Source: Bacteroidota bacterium (GTDB taxonomy: Bacteria; Bacteroidota; Bacteroidia; AKYH767-A; OLB10). Taken from it: a stretch of 52,947 nt of DNA. This document shows, piece by piece, positions 32,934 through 42,773 of the stretch. The translations under genes were made by a program, and so were the position numbers. The stretch lies in contig JANXSD010000142.1 in assembly GCA_025352785.1 (NCBI GenBank), positions 1-52,947 on the forward strand. Reading direction: 5' to 3'. The first letter of the stretch is position 1; each line of letters begins with the position of its first letter. The notes under the pieces are model-generated. The model saw only the letters and a list, made by a program, of their open reading frames with translations, did no database searches and was not told the DNA's origin.

Positions 32934-34441
32934 TGATAAAAATAATAAGTGCGAATCAAATTCGGGAAGCCGAACAAGCAACAATTATTAACGAACCAAT
33001 AACATCACTCCACTTGATGGAACGTGCAGCAAAATCTTGTTGCAATTGGATACTAGATTTTTTTTCAACAGGTTCTGATTATGTATTTTTTTGTGGAAAA
33101 GGTAACAATGCTGGAGATGGGTTGGCGCTTGCAAGAATGCTCTTCGAAAAAGGAAAAAATATTCAAGTTTATATTTTAGATTTTGCAGGAAATCCAACAG
33201 ACAATTTTATTGCTAATCTCAATCATCTAAAAAAAATTGCTCCTGCATTAATTTTTGAAGTTGATGAGGCGCAAGATTTTCCAACGCTTAAACCTAGTTC
33301 AATAGTTATTGATGCAATCTATGGAACAGGATTGAATAAGTCAATTACAACACATGTTGCTCATTGGATAAAGAACATTAATAAATCAGGAAATATTATT
33401 GTTGCAATTGATATCCCTTCTGGATTATTTGCAGATGAAAATACGGTAAATCTCGATGATGCTATCCATGCAAATTTTACGCTCACATTTCAACTTCCTA
33501 AACGTACTTTCTTTTATCCGGAATATGCAAAAGCTACTGGAATATGGGAGGTGTTAGATATTAGCTTAGATCGTTCAAGCCTTGAATCTGCTGAATCAAA
33601 ATGTTTTTATCTATGCGATGCTGATGTGCGAGAAATGATTCGTCCTAAAGCTTTATTTGGACATAAAGGGCAATTCGGACATGCATTAATTTTAGCAGGA
33701 AGCTATGGTAAAGCAGGTGCTGCAATCTTAGCAGCGAAAGGATGTATTCGATCGGGTTCAGGATTAGTAACCGTTGCTGTTCCAGAAACCATTGTAAATC
33801 CTTTACAATCTTCGTTACCAGAAGCAATGGTTATTCCAGATACTGAAAAAAATTATTTAAGTACAGCAATTAATGCAGGCAATTATACCGCTATCGGAGT
33901 TGGTCCAGGTATTGGAATAGCGAAAGAAACTGGAAATGTATTAAAGCGCTTAATACAAGATGTGGATCTTCCAATGGTATTTGATGCCGATGCAATAAAT
34001 TTATTAGCAGAAAATCCAACGTGGTTATCCTTCATCCCGAAAGGAAGTATTTTTACTCCTCACCTTGGCGAATTCAAACGATTAGCAGGAAATTTTCCAA
34101 ATCCATTTGATCGTTCGAATGCTCAAATTGCTTTTGCGAAAAAATACAATTGTTATGTTTTGTTAAAAGGAAAATACAGTGCAATAGCTTGCCCCGATGG
34201 TTCATTGATATTTAATCCAACAGGAAATCCAGGAATGGCAACTGCAGGATCAGGCGATACATTAACAGGAATTATCACGGGCTTTTTAGCACAAGGATAT
34301 TCACCTTTTCAGTCAGTAATTATTGGTGTCTATATTCATGGATTAGCTGGTGATCTTGCAGCAGATTTGTTAAGCGAACATGCCATGATTGCAAGCGACA
34401 TTATTGATTTTTTACCAGCAGCATTTAAAGTGTTATCTTAA
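32933..34441 (+). CDS. nnr: Bifunctional NAD(P)H-hydrate epimerase / ADP-dependent dehydratase
   Basis: This 502-residue protein fuses the epimerase (NnrE; about 1-215, with FFCGKGNNAGDGLALARML and DAIYGTGLN) to the dehydratase (NnrD; about 225-500, with GSYGKAGAAILAAKG, GVGPGIG, FDADAINLL, TPHLGEFKRL and NPGMATAGSGDTLTGI). It repairs hydrated NADH and NADPH; the dehydratase uses ADP or ATP. The ATG overlaps the preceding stop (TAATG). It closes the run that begins with nusB. Confidence 0.95.
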   Translation: MIKIISANQIREAEQATIINEPITSLHLMERAAKSCCNWILDFFSTGSDYVFFCGKGNNAGDGLALARMLFEKGKNIQVYILDFAGNPTDNFIANLNHLKKIAPALIFEVDEAQDFPTLKPSSIVIDAIYGTGLNKSITTHVAHWIKNINKSGNIIVAIDIPSGLFADENTVNLDDAIHANFTLTFQLPKRTFFYPEYAKATGIWEVLDISLDRSSLESAESKCFYLCDADVREMIRPKALFGHKGQFGHALILAGSYGKAGAAILAAKGCIRSGSGLVTVAVPETIVNPLQSSLPEAMVIPDTEKNYLSTAINAGNYTAIGVGPGIGIAKETGNVLKRLIQDVDLPMVFDADAINLLAENPTWLSFIPKGSIFTPHLGEFKRLAGNFPNPFDRSNAQIAFAKKYNCYVLLKGKYSAIACPDGSLIFNPTGNPGMATAGSGDTLTGIITGFLAQGYSPFQSVIIGVYIHGLAGDLAADLLSEHAMIASDIIDFLPAAFKVLS

Positions 34442-34482
34442 AAATTAGCAGGAAAAACACTTTAAATATTAGTAGCAATTTC

Positions 34483-35103
34483 TTACTGCAAAACATCAAC
34501 GCTCCCTGCTCCTTCCCTAATAACTTTCGGCTCTCCATCCGTACAATCAATAACAGTACTAGCTAATATTTTTCCGTAGCCACCATCAACCATCAATTCG
34601 ATGAGATTTTCATATTGCTCATGAATTTCTTGTGGGTCAGTTGGATATTCTATTAATTCATCTATATGATGCAAAGAGGTAGCAACTAATGGATGACCTA
34701 ATTCAGCTATAACCGCTTGAATAATTTTATTATCAGGAATTCTTAATCCAATTGTTTTCTTCTTACTTCTAAACATGGAAGGCACTTCACTACTTGCTTC
34801 CAAAATAAATGTATAAGGCCCAGGTAATGCACGATTCAATAGCTTATAAATACTTCGATCAAATGCTCTTGTAAATTCAGAAATATTACTCAAATCAGAA
34901 CATAACAAAGAAAAATTTGCCTTCTCCGGTTTTACTTCTTTAATCCTACATATCTGCTCAAAAGCTTTGTATTGAAAAAGGTCACAAGCGAGTGCATAAA
35001 TAGTATCAGTAGGTAAAATCACAACAGCACCTTTTCGAAGTGCTTCCACTACTAATTTTATCTTACGAGAATCAGGATTTTGAGGATGAATATCTAAAAG
35101 CAT
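34483..35103 (-). CDS. L-threonylcarbamoyladenylate synthase family protein (TsaC/YciO)
   Basis: From ATG 35101-35103 the protein has 206 residues (MLLDIHPQNPDSRKI). It shows the YrdC/Sua5 fold: GAVVILPTDTIYALACDLF, RIKEVKPEKANFSLLCSDLSNI, LPGPYTFILEAS, GLRIPDN and the late STVIDCTDGEPKVIREG. The frame is open five codons further to a TTG, but that lies inside the -7 promoter box, so the ATG is chosen. TsaC makes the threonylcarbamoyl donor for tRNA t6A; YciO-type paralogues have an uncertain role, and I cannot separate the two here. Confidence 0.9.
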   Translation of the reverse strand: MLLDIHPQNPDSRKIKLVVEALRKGAVVILPTDTIYALACDLFQYKAFEQICRIKEVKPEKANFSLLCSDLSNISEFTRAFDRSIYKLLNRALPGPYTFILEASSEVPSMFRSKKKTIGLRIPDNKIIQAVIAELGHPLVATSLHHIDELIEYPTDPQEIHEQYENLIELMVDGGYGKILASTVIDCTDGEPKVIREGAGSVDVLQ

Positions 35104-35107
35104 ACGG

Positions 35108-35115
35108 CAAAGATA
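35108..35115 (-). promoter_or_regulatory. -7 box directly before the TsaC/YciO start
   Basis: On the minus strand TATCTTTG ends 4 nt before the ATG. With transcription starting a few bases after the box, the mRNA would be leaderless or nearly so. No -33 box is seen at normal spacing. Confidence 0.65.
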
Positions 35116-35381
35116 CAATAGTTAGTAAGATCCTAAAGCAATGTGGAGATTGTCCATTATATATTTCCAATTTGTAATTCTCCTTGTAGTTAGTAGTTCG
35201 TGATCATTTATTTCCTAGGGGGATTTGCATTCGTAAAGCTTTAAGCCTTAGCGCAAGAATTAACATATTTGTACATTGATAATGATAAATTAAAATTTAA
35301 ACCAATATAAAAAGATGAAACATTTCACATTAATTTCGCAGTTGTAACGCAATTTATAAATCCACGTTAAAACCGTAAAAA

Positions 35382-35927
35382 ATGAGCGAAGGAGAATTAG
35401 GAATAGGATCACGTTTACGACACCCAGAATTTGGTATTGGAGTTGTAATTAACGTGAAGACTAAAACGTATGATGTAGTTTTTACTGAAAAGGGAAGACG
35501 GGAAGTAGCAAAAAGCTATCATTCTCTCGAGGTAATCGAGACAATAGAACCCGATACAGATCTGGTGAGTCTCTTTGATGTTGAAAGAACATTAACGAAT
35601 ATTATCAAACGTTATTCTGATATGCAAGAAACCGTTCCACTTGGTGCCAAATGGACTGGAGGAAAAATTGTTTTGTATCCAGGAAATACAGGACTACAAC
35701 CAAAAGAATTTCCTATTGATGCATTCTTCAATAAAATAATCATGGTACGTGATCGCCTTCGTGTGATGGAACAACGCATCAATGCTCATGATAAATTAAC
35801 GGAAGAAGATAAAATTAATTTGCAACAATATCTCACAAGAATTTATGGAAGTTTAACCACCTTTAATGCGTTGTTTAAAAATACAGAAGATCATTTTGTA
35901 GGTGATCGGTCCACTAAAAGTGAATAA
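35382..35927 (+). CDS. Conserved-type hypothetical with CarD/UvrD-tail-like N-terminus
   Basis: This 181-residue cytoplasmic protein begins with GIGSRLRHPEFGIGVVINVK, the pattern of the SH3-like RNA-polymerase or DNA-binding tails of CarD, TRCF and UvrD. A helical C-terminal domain follows (MVRDRLRVMEQRINAHDKLTE, YLTRIYGSLTTFN). Family function is unknown to me; a nucleic-acid or RNA-polymerase contact is possible. TAATTTCG at 35331-35338, one mismatch from TAnnTTTG, is a candidate -7 box. Confidence 0.72.
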   Translation: MSEGELGIGSRLRHPEFGIGVVINVKTKTYDVVFTEKGRREVAKSYHSLEVIETIEPDTDLVSLFDVERTLTNIIKRYSDMQETVPLGAKWTGGKIVLYPGNTGLQPKEFPIDAFFNKIIMVRDRLRVMEQRINAHDKLTEEDKINLQQYLTRIYGSLTTFNALFKNTEDHFVGDRSTKSE

Positions 35928-35976
35928 AATTTGCAAATCCATTATAGATAAATTTTTAATATCAAAAAATATCGTC

Positions 35977-36828
35977 ATGAAAATTATTCCATTTAAGTTT
36001 ATGTTATTTTGCTTTCTTGTCTATTCATCAATAACGAATGCACAAGTTGCAGACACTATTTTCTTTCAAAAATATGCAACAAACCAAAAATTTATTTATG
36101 TTCAAATAGATGGAAAAAATTATAAATTTTTATTCGACACGGGAGCAGGGTTAACATTTATAAGTGAGGATTTAGCATCTTCAATGAAAATGAAAACGGA
36201 AGGCGTTACCACCCTATTTAGTAAAGAGGGGAAACGTCAGGATTTTAAAAAAGGCGAATCGTTGATGCTAAAGATTGGTAAAACATTTTTGTTGCAAAAA
36301 CAAGTTGCAATCATGAATCCCTTATATATTTCAAGTAATGGTTTACCTAAGATTGATGGCATTGTTTCACTAAAAACATTCGAAGGGCAAATTATTAGTA
36401 TTGATTTAGAAAACAATTTTCTTTTGATAGAAACCACCAAAAGTTTTACTGATAAATCGAAATCGATGCTTCCAATAGAATCCACTTTTTCTGATGGGAT
36501 CAATGGTAATGAACTAAATGTGCTTTTGAATGTGAGCGCTAAAGGAAAAGCTTTATCAATGAAATTCGATACCGGCAATATTGATCGTGTTTTATTATCT
36601 AAACAATCAGCAAAATCATTAAATCTAGCTACTGATTCCGTATTGTCGTCGTCAGATATTATTAAAACTGGTGATGTTGGATTTGTTATTCATTCCGCAG
36701 TCGCAGAAAACCTTACAACAATAACGAAAGATTTAATTTATGATGGAATATTCAATTATGCATTTATAGCGGGTTATGATTTTACACTTGACCTTTCAAA
36801 ACAGAAAGTATATTTCACACCTTACTAA
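35977..36828 (+). CDS. Exported two-lobed retropepsin-like aspartic protease
   Basis: Starting at ATG 35977 gives a signal peptide (MKIIPFKFMLFCFLVYSSITNA) and 283 residues. Two aspartic-protease motifs are visible: FLFDTGAG (D54-T-G) followed by IDGIVSLKTF, and KFDTGNI (D198-T-G). Two Asp-Thr-Gly motifs in one chain resemble a pepsin-type fold made of two lobes rather than a retropepsin dimer, although the second lacks the usual residue after Gly. It converges with the C25 peptidase gene, 21 nt between stops. Periplasmic or surface proteolysis is likely. Confidence 0.8.
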   Translation: MKIIPFKFMLFCFLVYSSITNAQVADTIFFQKYATNQKFIYVQIDGKNYKFLFDTGAGLTFISEDLASSMKMKTEGVTTLFSKEGKRQDFKKGESLMLKIGKTFLLQKQVAIMNPLYISSNGLPKIDGIVSLKTFEGQIISIDLENNFLLIETTKSFTDKSKSMLPIESTFSDGINGNELNVLLNVSAKGKALSMKFDTGNIDRVLLSKQSAKSLNLATDSVLSSSDIIKTGDVGFVIHSAVAENLTTITKDLIYDGIFNYAFIAGYDFTLDLSKQKVYFTPY

Positions 36829-36849
36829 AACAACTTTCCAAAACTATCA

Positions 36850-39800
36850 TCAATGTTGAATATTTAATTTAAAAGTTTCAGAGTTTATGGCATTGGATAA
36901 TTTCACAATATACATACCATTATTAAGATCTTTACAGTCCATTTTTATCTTCTGTTTTCCCACTGATAAATTATAGAAATATTGCTTTTCCATCAAACAA
37001 CCTTTCAGATCAAATACTTCAATTTCAGTTGTAGTAATTTGCTTATTGTCAAATAATATATTAAAACTTGTGTTTGCGGGGTTTGGAAAAATAGAAGCGT
37101 AATTATCGGTAGAAATAGTATTGATAGAAGTAATAGTAGAACTGTAAGGGAACCTCACATTATCAAGCCATGCGCAGTCGCTTCCATAAGAATTTATTAA
37201 ATCTTTTTGATAACTAAAAGTAAATAGATGCACTCCCGCTTCAATTGGAAAGGTGAAGTACGACCAAGATACGCTGCCACTCCATTCTGCTAACTGTGTT
37301 CCATCCACATAAAATCGCATGAAATCCCATCCTGGTTCACTTGAAACTTTGTACCAGAAACTTATTGAATCATTTGCTAAAACATTTAATGTTATTTCTA
37401 AATCAGTACGCTCTCCATCATTAATATTTCCACTTAAAGCAGAAAATAATCCTTGATATGGTTGTACATTTATTACACTCCATAAAGCCGGTCCTCTTGT
37501 GACCCAATTAAATTTTGTGAAATCACCCGTTTCAAAGTCTTCAATAATATCGCCCGCTGTTTGTGTAAAAGCTTGAGTTGTATCATACATCCCCGACCAA
37601 ACACGCAATGCAACATCGTAAAGTGTTCCAGTGGCTACATTGGGTCCCATGCTAACATTAAAACTGATGTCTTTGGATGTTTGCTTAGGTAATGTTCCAA
37701 AACTTTTAGTATTCGTATTTAAAGTTAAAATGGAATTCGTTGTCGTTAATAATGAATTACAAAAGAAAGCATCACTATGTCCTGAATTCTTACATCTAAA
37801 AATCATACTTGCTGTTTCATTACTCTCAAGTCGTTTATTATTATTTCCTCCTATAGAATCATTTACATAAACCGAAGTTATTTCTAATGATGGTGCATTA
37901 ATCAGTTGATTAAATTTCGAGGTCCATGAATGACCGGAGTTATCCATGATGGTTAGTATAAATTCTACACTATGTTGATCGGGAACATCATTTTTTATTA
38001 AGAAAGTAAAAATAGAATCTTTCTTAATGATAGAGTTTCCGGCAATTGTTCCCCATGACTGGAAAGTATTCGTAAGCATCACAACATTCGAATCTAAAGT
38101 GCTAAGTTTTGCGGATGAATTTATTGCATCTATAAAACTTAAATCTTTTAATGATACATCCATTGAAATCAACTCACCATAATCGAGTAATCCATCCTTA
38201 TTTCCATTATAGTCATGGTTAATATGAGCTTGATAAATGACAAATGGAACACTTGAAGGTAATATTAATATATAACCTCTGTAAGGGATTTTATTAAATG
38301 CGGTTACGGTGACAAAAATGGTATCCACTACATTTAACGATGGAAAAATTAAAGTTGAAGTGCCATTTAAAACGTCTCCTAATGATAAAATTGAACCTTG
38401 TAAAGTGAAACAAACTTTAGCGAAATCTACATTGCAATTTACAATTAAAGTTGAATCACCTAAATAAATTGTTGAAGGATGTGAAACAATCATTTCAGAT
38501 GGTGTAGCAGTTCTAACATCTAAAGTTGGATCGCCGAAAACATGCCATGTGCTTGTCATCTCTGCACCTTGATTTCCGTATTGATCATTCATATGAAAAC
38601 AACCATTAAACGATAATCCAGCAAAGGATCTTTTAAAATTACTTGTATCTTGATGTGTCAAAATATCCACCATTTCATCTTGTGCGTCCATTGGAGGATT
38701 CCATGATTGATTGATGGAAGCCATAAATGTTGCAGCTGCTCCTGTATTAAGTCCGTTATTTTTTGAACGCAAAAAAGTCTCTGCTAAACAGGGACCTGTG
38801 GTTTGTGCAAAATCACCGTTAACACAAGCAACCGACCAAATAATTGGTAAATTAGGTTGATTTATTAAGCTAGAAATATTAGAAGAAGAGAAGCCCGTCG
38901 TTCCAAAACTTGTACTACTCCCATGACCAGTATAGGTAACAACACCTGCGCCTGCATTAAGTGAATTAATTAAATCAGTACTTATAGGATCTCCTGCGGC
39001 GTCATTCGTTCCAAGATGAGTTCCATCAAAAAGTTCTGTTATTGGGTTGTAATTAAAACTTAAAAAATCAGTTCCCATATTATGCGCATGTTCCCAATCC
39101 ATTTCACCATCATCGCCTGGTCCTAGATTACTACCAATCACAACTGCATTTCCATATCCGCTTTGAGAAGTATCAGCACCTATTTCATAATTTAATGTAC
39201 GTTCAACTTGTGTGGTAACATCTTGTGGTGATTCAGCAGAGAACCTTCCTATAAAGACTTCCGAATAGGCGTCATTGCCAGAGATAAAACCGTAAACAGG
39301 ATCCGACACTCCGCCAGCAGAGAATAAACTCGGTACCTGAGTGATGTCACCAACTAAAAGTACATACGTAAGATTATGGGTAAGGTAATAATTTGCGATA
39401 TAATTTTGAACTCCAAGTGCACTACTTCCACCTGCATTATTGATATCTACTAACGTAGTGTGAATTCCCTTTTTAATTTTCCAATCTACAAATGGTTGCA
39501 TCAAATTCATCCATTGCGAATAACAAATAATTAATAAGTCACCTTGCTCCCCAAGGGGAACATATTGAACCGAATTATGATTTAAAAATTGACGATTATA
39601 AATTGCAGCATATTCCGGATCTATTTTCAGTAATGGTTTTACACGAATAAATTCATTGATTCCATTTCGGGCATTTACATGAGATATTTTCACTTTAATT
39701 TGCGAAAATACACGCAATGTTTTGGTAATAGGATTATATTGAAATGGATTAAATAAAATGGGCTCAGCACGATAATCCCGAAGAATGTAAGGTTGATTTA

Positions 39801-40272
39801 AATTAGCGATGGCTTTAGGCCAAAAATTATTAATTGCATAAACCTCTCCTTTTACTAAAGCTATTGTAGATGGATTTATATTTCTAGTAAGGTTTCCTTT
39901 CGATGGTGCGACAGCTACATTTTCAAAATCACGAAATTCCGAGGATACTATTTCTACCTTCATTGTTCCGCGATCAGGAATAATGACTGAATAAGCTACC
40001 TTGGATAAATCAGGAGAACCTTTTTCTAAAAAAGAAGATGTTCCTGGAGTGGAAATCACATAACTATTTTCATCTTCTGCAGCTTTTGTCATATAAAAAC
40101 CGCCTAAATTAAATTCAATCTCTGAAGTTTCAATATCTGATTTGATAAGATGTACCGAAACAGGTGTAGGTTTTTCTTTCCCCATGGAAACCCATTCTTG
40201 AGACCAAAGCGTGTTAGTAAGAGTTGTAACCAATAAAAAAGTAACTAACGGAATCCGCATTTTTGCTCTCAT
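36850..40272 (-). CDS. Gingipain-like C25 cysteine peptidase with T9SS type A sorting domain
   Basis: This 1140-residue protein has a signal peptide, a propeptide-like N-terminal region (about 30-230), then the C25 caspase-like catalytic domain: VDWKIKKGIHTTLV, YVLLVGDITQVPS, catalytic H450 in YTGHGSS and C483 in WSVACVNGD. The His-Cys spacing of 33 is the same as in gingipain RgpB. Ig-like domains follow, then a MAM/cleaved-adhesin-like module (DFETGDFTKFNW, GSDCAWLDNVRF). The tail from about 1065 (FPNPANTSFNI, LNNGMYIVKL) is the type A T9SS sorting signal. It is a secreted or surface protease. Confidence 0.92.
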   Translation of the reverse strand: MRAKMRIPLVTFLLVTTLTNTLWSQEWVSMGKEKPTPVSVHLIKSDIETSEIEFNLGGFYMTKAAEDENSYVISTPGTSSFLEKGSPDLSKVAYSVIIPDRGTMKVEIVSSEFRDFENVAVAPSKGNLTRNINPSTIALVKGEVYAINNFWPKAIANLNQPYILRDYRAEPILFNPFQYNPITKTLRVFSQIKVKISHVNARNGINEFIRVKPLLKIDPEYAAIYNRQFLNHNSVQYVPLGEQGDLLIICYSQWMNLMQPFVDWKIKKGIHTTLVDINNAGGSSALGVQNYIANYYLTHNLTYVLLVGDITQVPSLFSAGGVSDPVYGFISGNDAYSEVFIGRFSAESPQDVTTQVERTLNYEIGADTSQSGYGNAVVIGSNLGPGDDGEMDWEHAHNMGTDFLSFNYNPITELFDGTHLGTNDAAGDPISTDLINSLNAGAGVVTYTGHGSSTSFGTTGFSSSNISSLINQPNLPIIWSVACVNGDFAQTTGPCLAETFLRSKNNGLNTGAAATFMASINQSWNPPMDAQDEMVDILTHQDTSNFKRSFAGLSFNGCFHMNDQYGNQGAEMTSTWHVFGDPTLDVRTATPSEMIVSHPSTIYLGDSTLIVNCNVDFAKVCFTLQGSILSLGDVLNGTSTLIFPSLNVVDTIFVTVTAFNKIPYRGYILILPSSVPFVIYQAHINHDYNGNKDGLLDYGELISMDVSLKDLSFIDAINSSAKLSTLDSNVVMLTNTFQSWGTIAGNSIIKKDSIFTFLIKNDVPDQHSVEFILTIMDNSGHSWTSKFNQLINAPSLEITSVYVNDSIGGNNNKRLESNETASMIFRCKNSGHSDAFFCNSLLTTTNSILTLNTNTKSFGTLPKQTSKDISFNVSMGPNVATGTLYDVALRVWSGMYDTTQAFTQTAGDIIEDFETGDFTKFNWVTRGPALWSVINVQPYQGLFSALSGNINDGERTDLEITLNVLANDSISFWYKVSSEPGWDFMRFYVDGTQLAEWSGSVSWSYFTFPIEAGVHLFTFSYQKDLINSYGSDCAWLDNVRFPYSSTITSINTISTDNYASIFPNPANTSFNILFDNKQITTTEIEVFDLKGCLMEKQYFYNLSVGKQKIKMDCKDLNNGMYIVKLSNAINSETFKLNIQH

Positions 40273-40400
40273 AAAAATAATGGTTGATTTATGTAGCTAA
40301 AGTATAGTTAATTGCGGGAACTTTTATGAATTTATGAGTATTAACTAACAAACTTTTCACAGCAATCATTGAGCGTATGATTTCGAGCATTGAAAACAGG

Positions 40401-41951
40401 CTAATCCGCCTTGTTTTCAGCTACTGGTTGTGGGAATTTAGGATGATAGGGAACTCCTTTTACTTTGGCTTCAAACCATTGCTCAAATAAAATCAATTCA
40501 TGACTTCTTGGAATCCAGCGGTATTCAGGATCGTCGGATTGTAATAGTTTGAAATCTTTTTGACGATCTTCCCACACATCCTGGAAATTAAAACCTGAGC
40601 GTGACAGATGATTTAACAGTCGGAAAATAACTACATCTCGCTTTCTTACAGATTTCATCTTTGTCGTTCGTTCAATATGCTTCCGTAAACTTTCAATCCG
40701 TTGATCTGCCAAATCTACTTTCCCCGTTTCTAAAGTCAAAAATATTTGTAACATACGAATTCCAATATTCCATCCTTCCTTGTCATTTTCAATCTCTCTT
40801 GTTTCTTGCAATAACTTAAATGACTTTTTATAATCTCCAGCAAGAAATTTCACAATTGAATGCAAATAAAAACTTCGGCTACTAAATTCAGCCTGCATTG
40901 ACAATCCGGTTTCTATAATTTCATTCAATAATAAATTTGCAGCCTCATAGTTTAATAAATAAATATAAGAAAAAACTTCTGCTTCCTTGTAATAATTTTG
41001 GAATTCAAGTTTTTGATTTTGATAATATTTACTAGCACTGACCATACTTTTTAATGAGTCTTCGAATCTATACAAATGATTTTGTGTATATGACAAATTC
41101 GTATAACATACTGTTATCCTATTTCTCGTAAATAGACATTTGGTATTTAATACAAGAACCGTCATTTCATTCAACGTATTAACAGCACTCAAATAATCAT
41201 GAATATAATGTTCGTATTGTGCTTTTAGAAGATAATAATTATAGAGAATAATTTTTATTTTATATTGTTCATAAATCATTTTTGCAGTTTCTACTGCATT
41301 TTTTATTTCAATGACAAATGATTTTTGATCAAGTGATTTATGTTGAACATCTTGAATAAAAAAGGCAATAAGACATCTTACTTTAAATACTGCTTTTGAA
41401 CAATCTATCGCAAATTCTATTTCATCGATTCTATTTTTTGTTTTTTGATACCCTAAAACATAATCTACATCATCGAAATATAATTTCAAAAAAATCACTA
41501 ATTCATCAAATAATTCAAACTCTTTACATTGACTTATTGTTTGATTCAAAAGTCTTTTTTTCTCATTTATACTTACCCCCCTTAAAAGTATGGCATAAAT
41601 AACCGCGTTATTTTTTTTCACCTGTAATGTTGACGATACAACATCAATGTAATAACTCGTATTTAAAATGTTAGTATCCAAAATCATGGATTCATATAAT
41701 TTATCTCTGAATCTGTCTAACAATTTCCTAAAAGACTCACTAGTTTTTTCATTTACATTTTCATATAATTTCTGGATGAAAAAAACTTCTTCTTTACTAT
41801 TCCCGTACTTTATAATCAATTCATACAACTGTATAGCTAGACTATGAGATGCTTCATCATTTTCGAAAAGCCGGAGAAATCGTTTAAAAACCTTTCTTTC
41901 TTTGGGCAGTAATGCTTCCAAAATTCTGACTACTATCTGTAAGTTTTTCAT
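40401..41951 (-). CDS. Large helical cytoplasmic protein of unknown function
   Basis: This 516-residue protein has no signal peptide and no recognised motif. It is helical throughout, with Leu/Tyr-rich pairs resembling degenerate TPR or SEL1-like repeats (AVNTLNEMTVLVLNTK, NYEAANLLLNEIIETGLSMQ). It opens with ILEALLPKERKVFKRFLRLF. Its upstream region is shared with the divergent small-protein gene at 42012, 60 nt away. A scaffold or regulator role is possible; nothing more can be said. Confidence 0.75.
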   Translation of the reverse strand: MKNLQIVVRILEALLPKERKVFKRFLRLFENDEASHSLAIQLYELIIKYGNSKEEVFFIQKLYENVNEKTSESFRKLLDRFRDKLYESMILDTNILNTSYYIDVVSSTLQVKKNNAVIYAILLRGVSINEKKRLLNQTISQCKEFELFDELVIFLKLYFDDVDYVLGYQKTKNRIDEIEFAIDCSKAVFKVRCLIAFFIQDVQHKSLDQKSFVIEIKNAVETAKMIYEQYKIKIILYNYYLLKAQYEHYIHDYLSAVNTLNEMTVLVLNTKCLFTRNRITVCYTNLSYTQNHLYRFEDSLKSMVSASKYYQNQKLEFQNYYKEAEVFSYIYLLNYEAANLLLNEIIETGLSMQAEFSSRSFYLHSIVKFLAGDYKKSFKLLQETREIENDKEGWNIGIRMLQIFLTLETGKVDLADQRIESLRKHIERTTKMKSVRKRDVVIFRLLNHLSRSGFNFQDVWEDRQKDFKLLQSDDPEYRWIPRSHELILFEQWFEAKVKGVPYHPKFPQPVAENKAD

Positions 41952-41958
41952 ATTATGC

Positions 41959-41988
41959 TTGGTTTCCTCCTAAATATTTATAATTTTG
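41959..41988 (+). promoter_or_regulatory. Canonical Bacteroidota promoter of the 70-residue gene
   Basis: TTG at 41959-41961 and TAATTTTG at 41981-41988 are exactly 19 bp apart, the textbook layout. It lies in the short gap between the divergent genes and points to the ATG at 42012. Confidence 0.7.
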
Positions 41989-42011
41989 TATTTACAAACA
42001 AAAGTCAAATT

Positions 42012-42224
42012 ATGTTAGAATTAATTCTTAGATTATTACTTACATTAGGTCTATATTCTGGTTCAAAAAACGACAAGCAAGTCATTGTAATTGATTATTC
42101 TACTGGTGCAACGTACACGATTGGTGTGACCAACGGCTCAGGAGGATGTATTTCAAGTACTTCACCAGATACTTATTATTTAATTAAAGATGCAAATGGT
42201 ACGTATAGATTAGTACGTAAATAA
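42012..42224 (+). CDS. 70-residue small exported or membrane-associated protein
   Basis: With the ATG at 42012, chosen because a good promoter ends at 41988 (an earlier in-frame start at 41955 lies upstream of that promoter), the product is MLELILRLLLTLGLYSGSK... The N-terminus is a short hydrophobic helix, too short for a clear cleavable signal. The rest is beta-prone and polar (QVIVIDYSTGATYTIGV, DTYYLIKDANGTYRLVR). It has its own promoter and a rho-independent terminator, so it is a transcription unit of its own. I do not recognise it. Confidence 0.65.
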   Translation: MLELILRLLLTLGLYSGSKNDKQVIVIDYSTGATYTIGVTNGSGGCISSTSPDTYYLIKDANGTYRLVRK

Positions 42225-42242
42225 TTATTTTTTTCTTTATAA

Positions 42243-42278
42243 AAGAGACTTGTTTGAACAACATGTCTCTTTTTTTTT
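42243..42278 (+). terminator. Rho-independent terminator of the 70-residue gene
   Basis: AGAGAC at 42244-42249 pairs with GTCTCT at 42265-42270, extended inward over TGTT/AACA with one mismatch, and followed by a run of eight T. It lies 20 nt after the stop codon. Confidence 0.85.
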
Positions 42279-42545
42279 AGAATTTTAGCAATATTTTCTT
42301 TAATTCTTTAACGTCAAATTTATAATATTATATTCCAAAAACAACAAAAATAATTTATTTTATAGTATTAATTGTCAATTACTTATAAAAATATTAGTTA
42401 AATTTTTGCTTAAAAAGCTCAATATTCAATTTCCTTTTATATTCTACTTGTCCGATTTTATCTAAAAAACTTACTTTATCATTGTTCTCAGAAAGGGTTT
42501 TGTTGTTCACTCGTTAGCTAATACATGCTATTAGCAAATAGAAAC

Positions 42546-42569
42546 AGGCTCCACAGTAATGTGGAGCCT
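42546..42569. terminator. GC-rich hairpin, terminator-like
   Basis: AGGCTCCACA (42546-42555) and TGTGGAGCCT (42560-42569) form a perfect 10-bp stem with a GTAA loop, followed by TGTTATTAT. It lies about 320 nt past the small gene's stop, so what it terminates is unclear; a short untranslated RNA upstream is possible. Confidence 0.5.
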
Positions 42570-42773
42570 TGTTATTATAGTTAGTCTGATTTATTCCATA
42601 ACTGCTGCTCTAAAGCACTTTCAACATTTAGTTTGTCATATTTTAAAGACAATACCTATCTATTTTTTATTTTAGATATCCATTTAATTCTTCTTTTAAA
42701 TAATTTTATCAATTATAATTCAATTAGTTACACCAATAATTATCAAATAAGAACTATTATATCACCTAATTTT

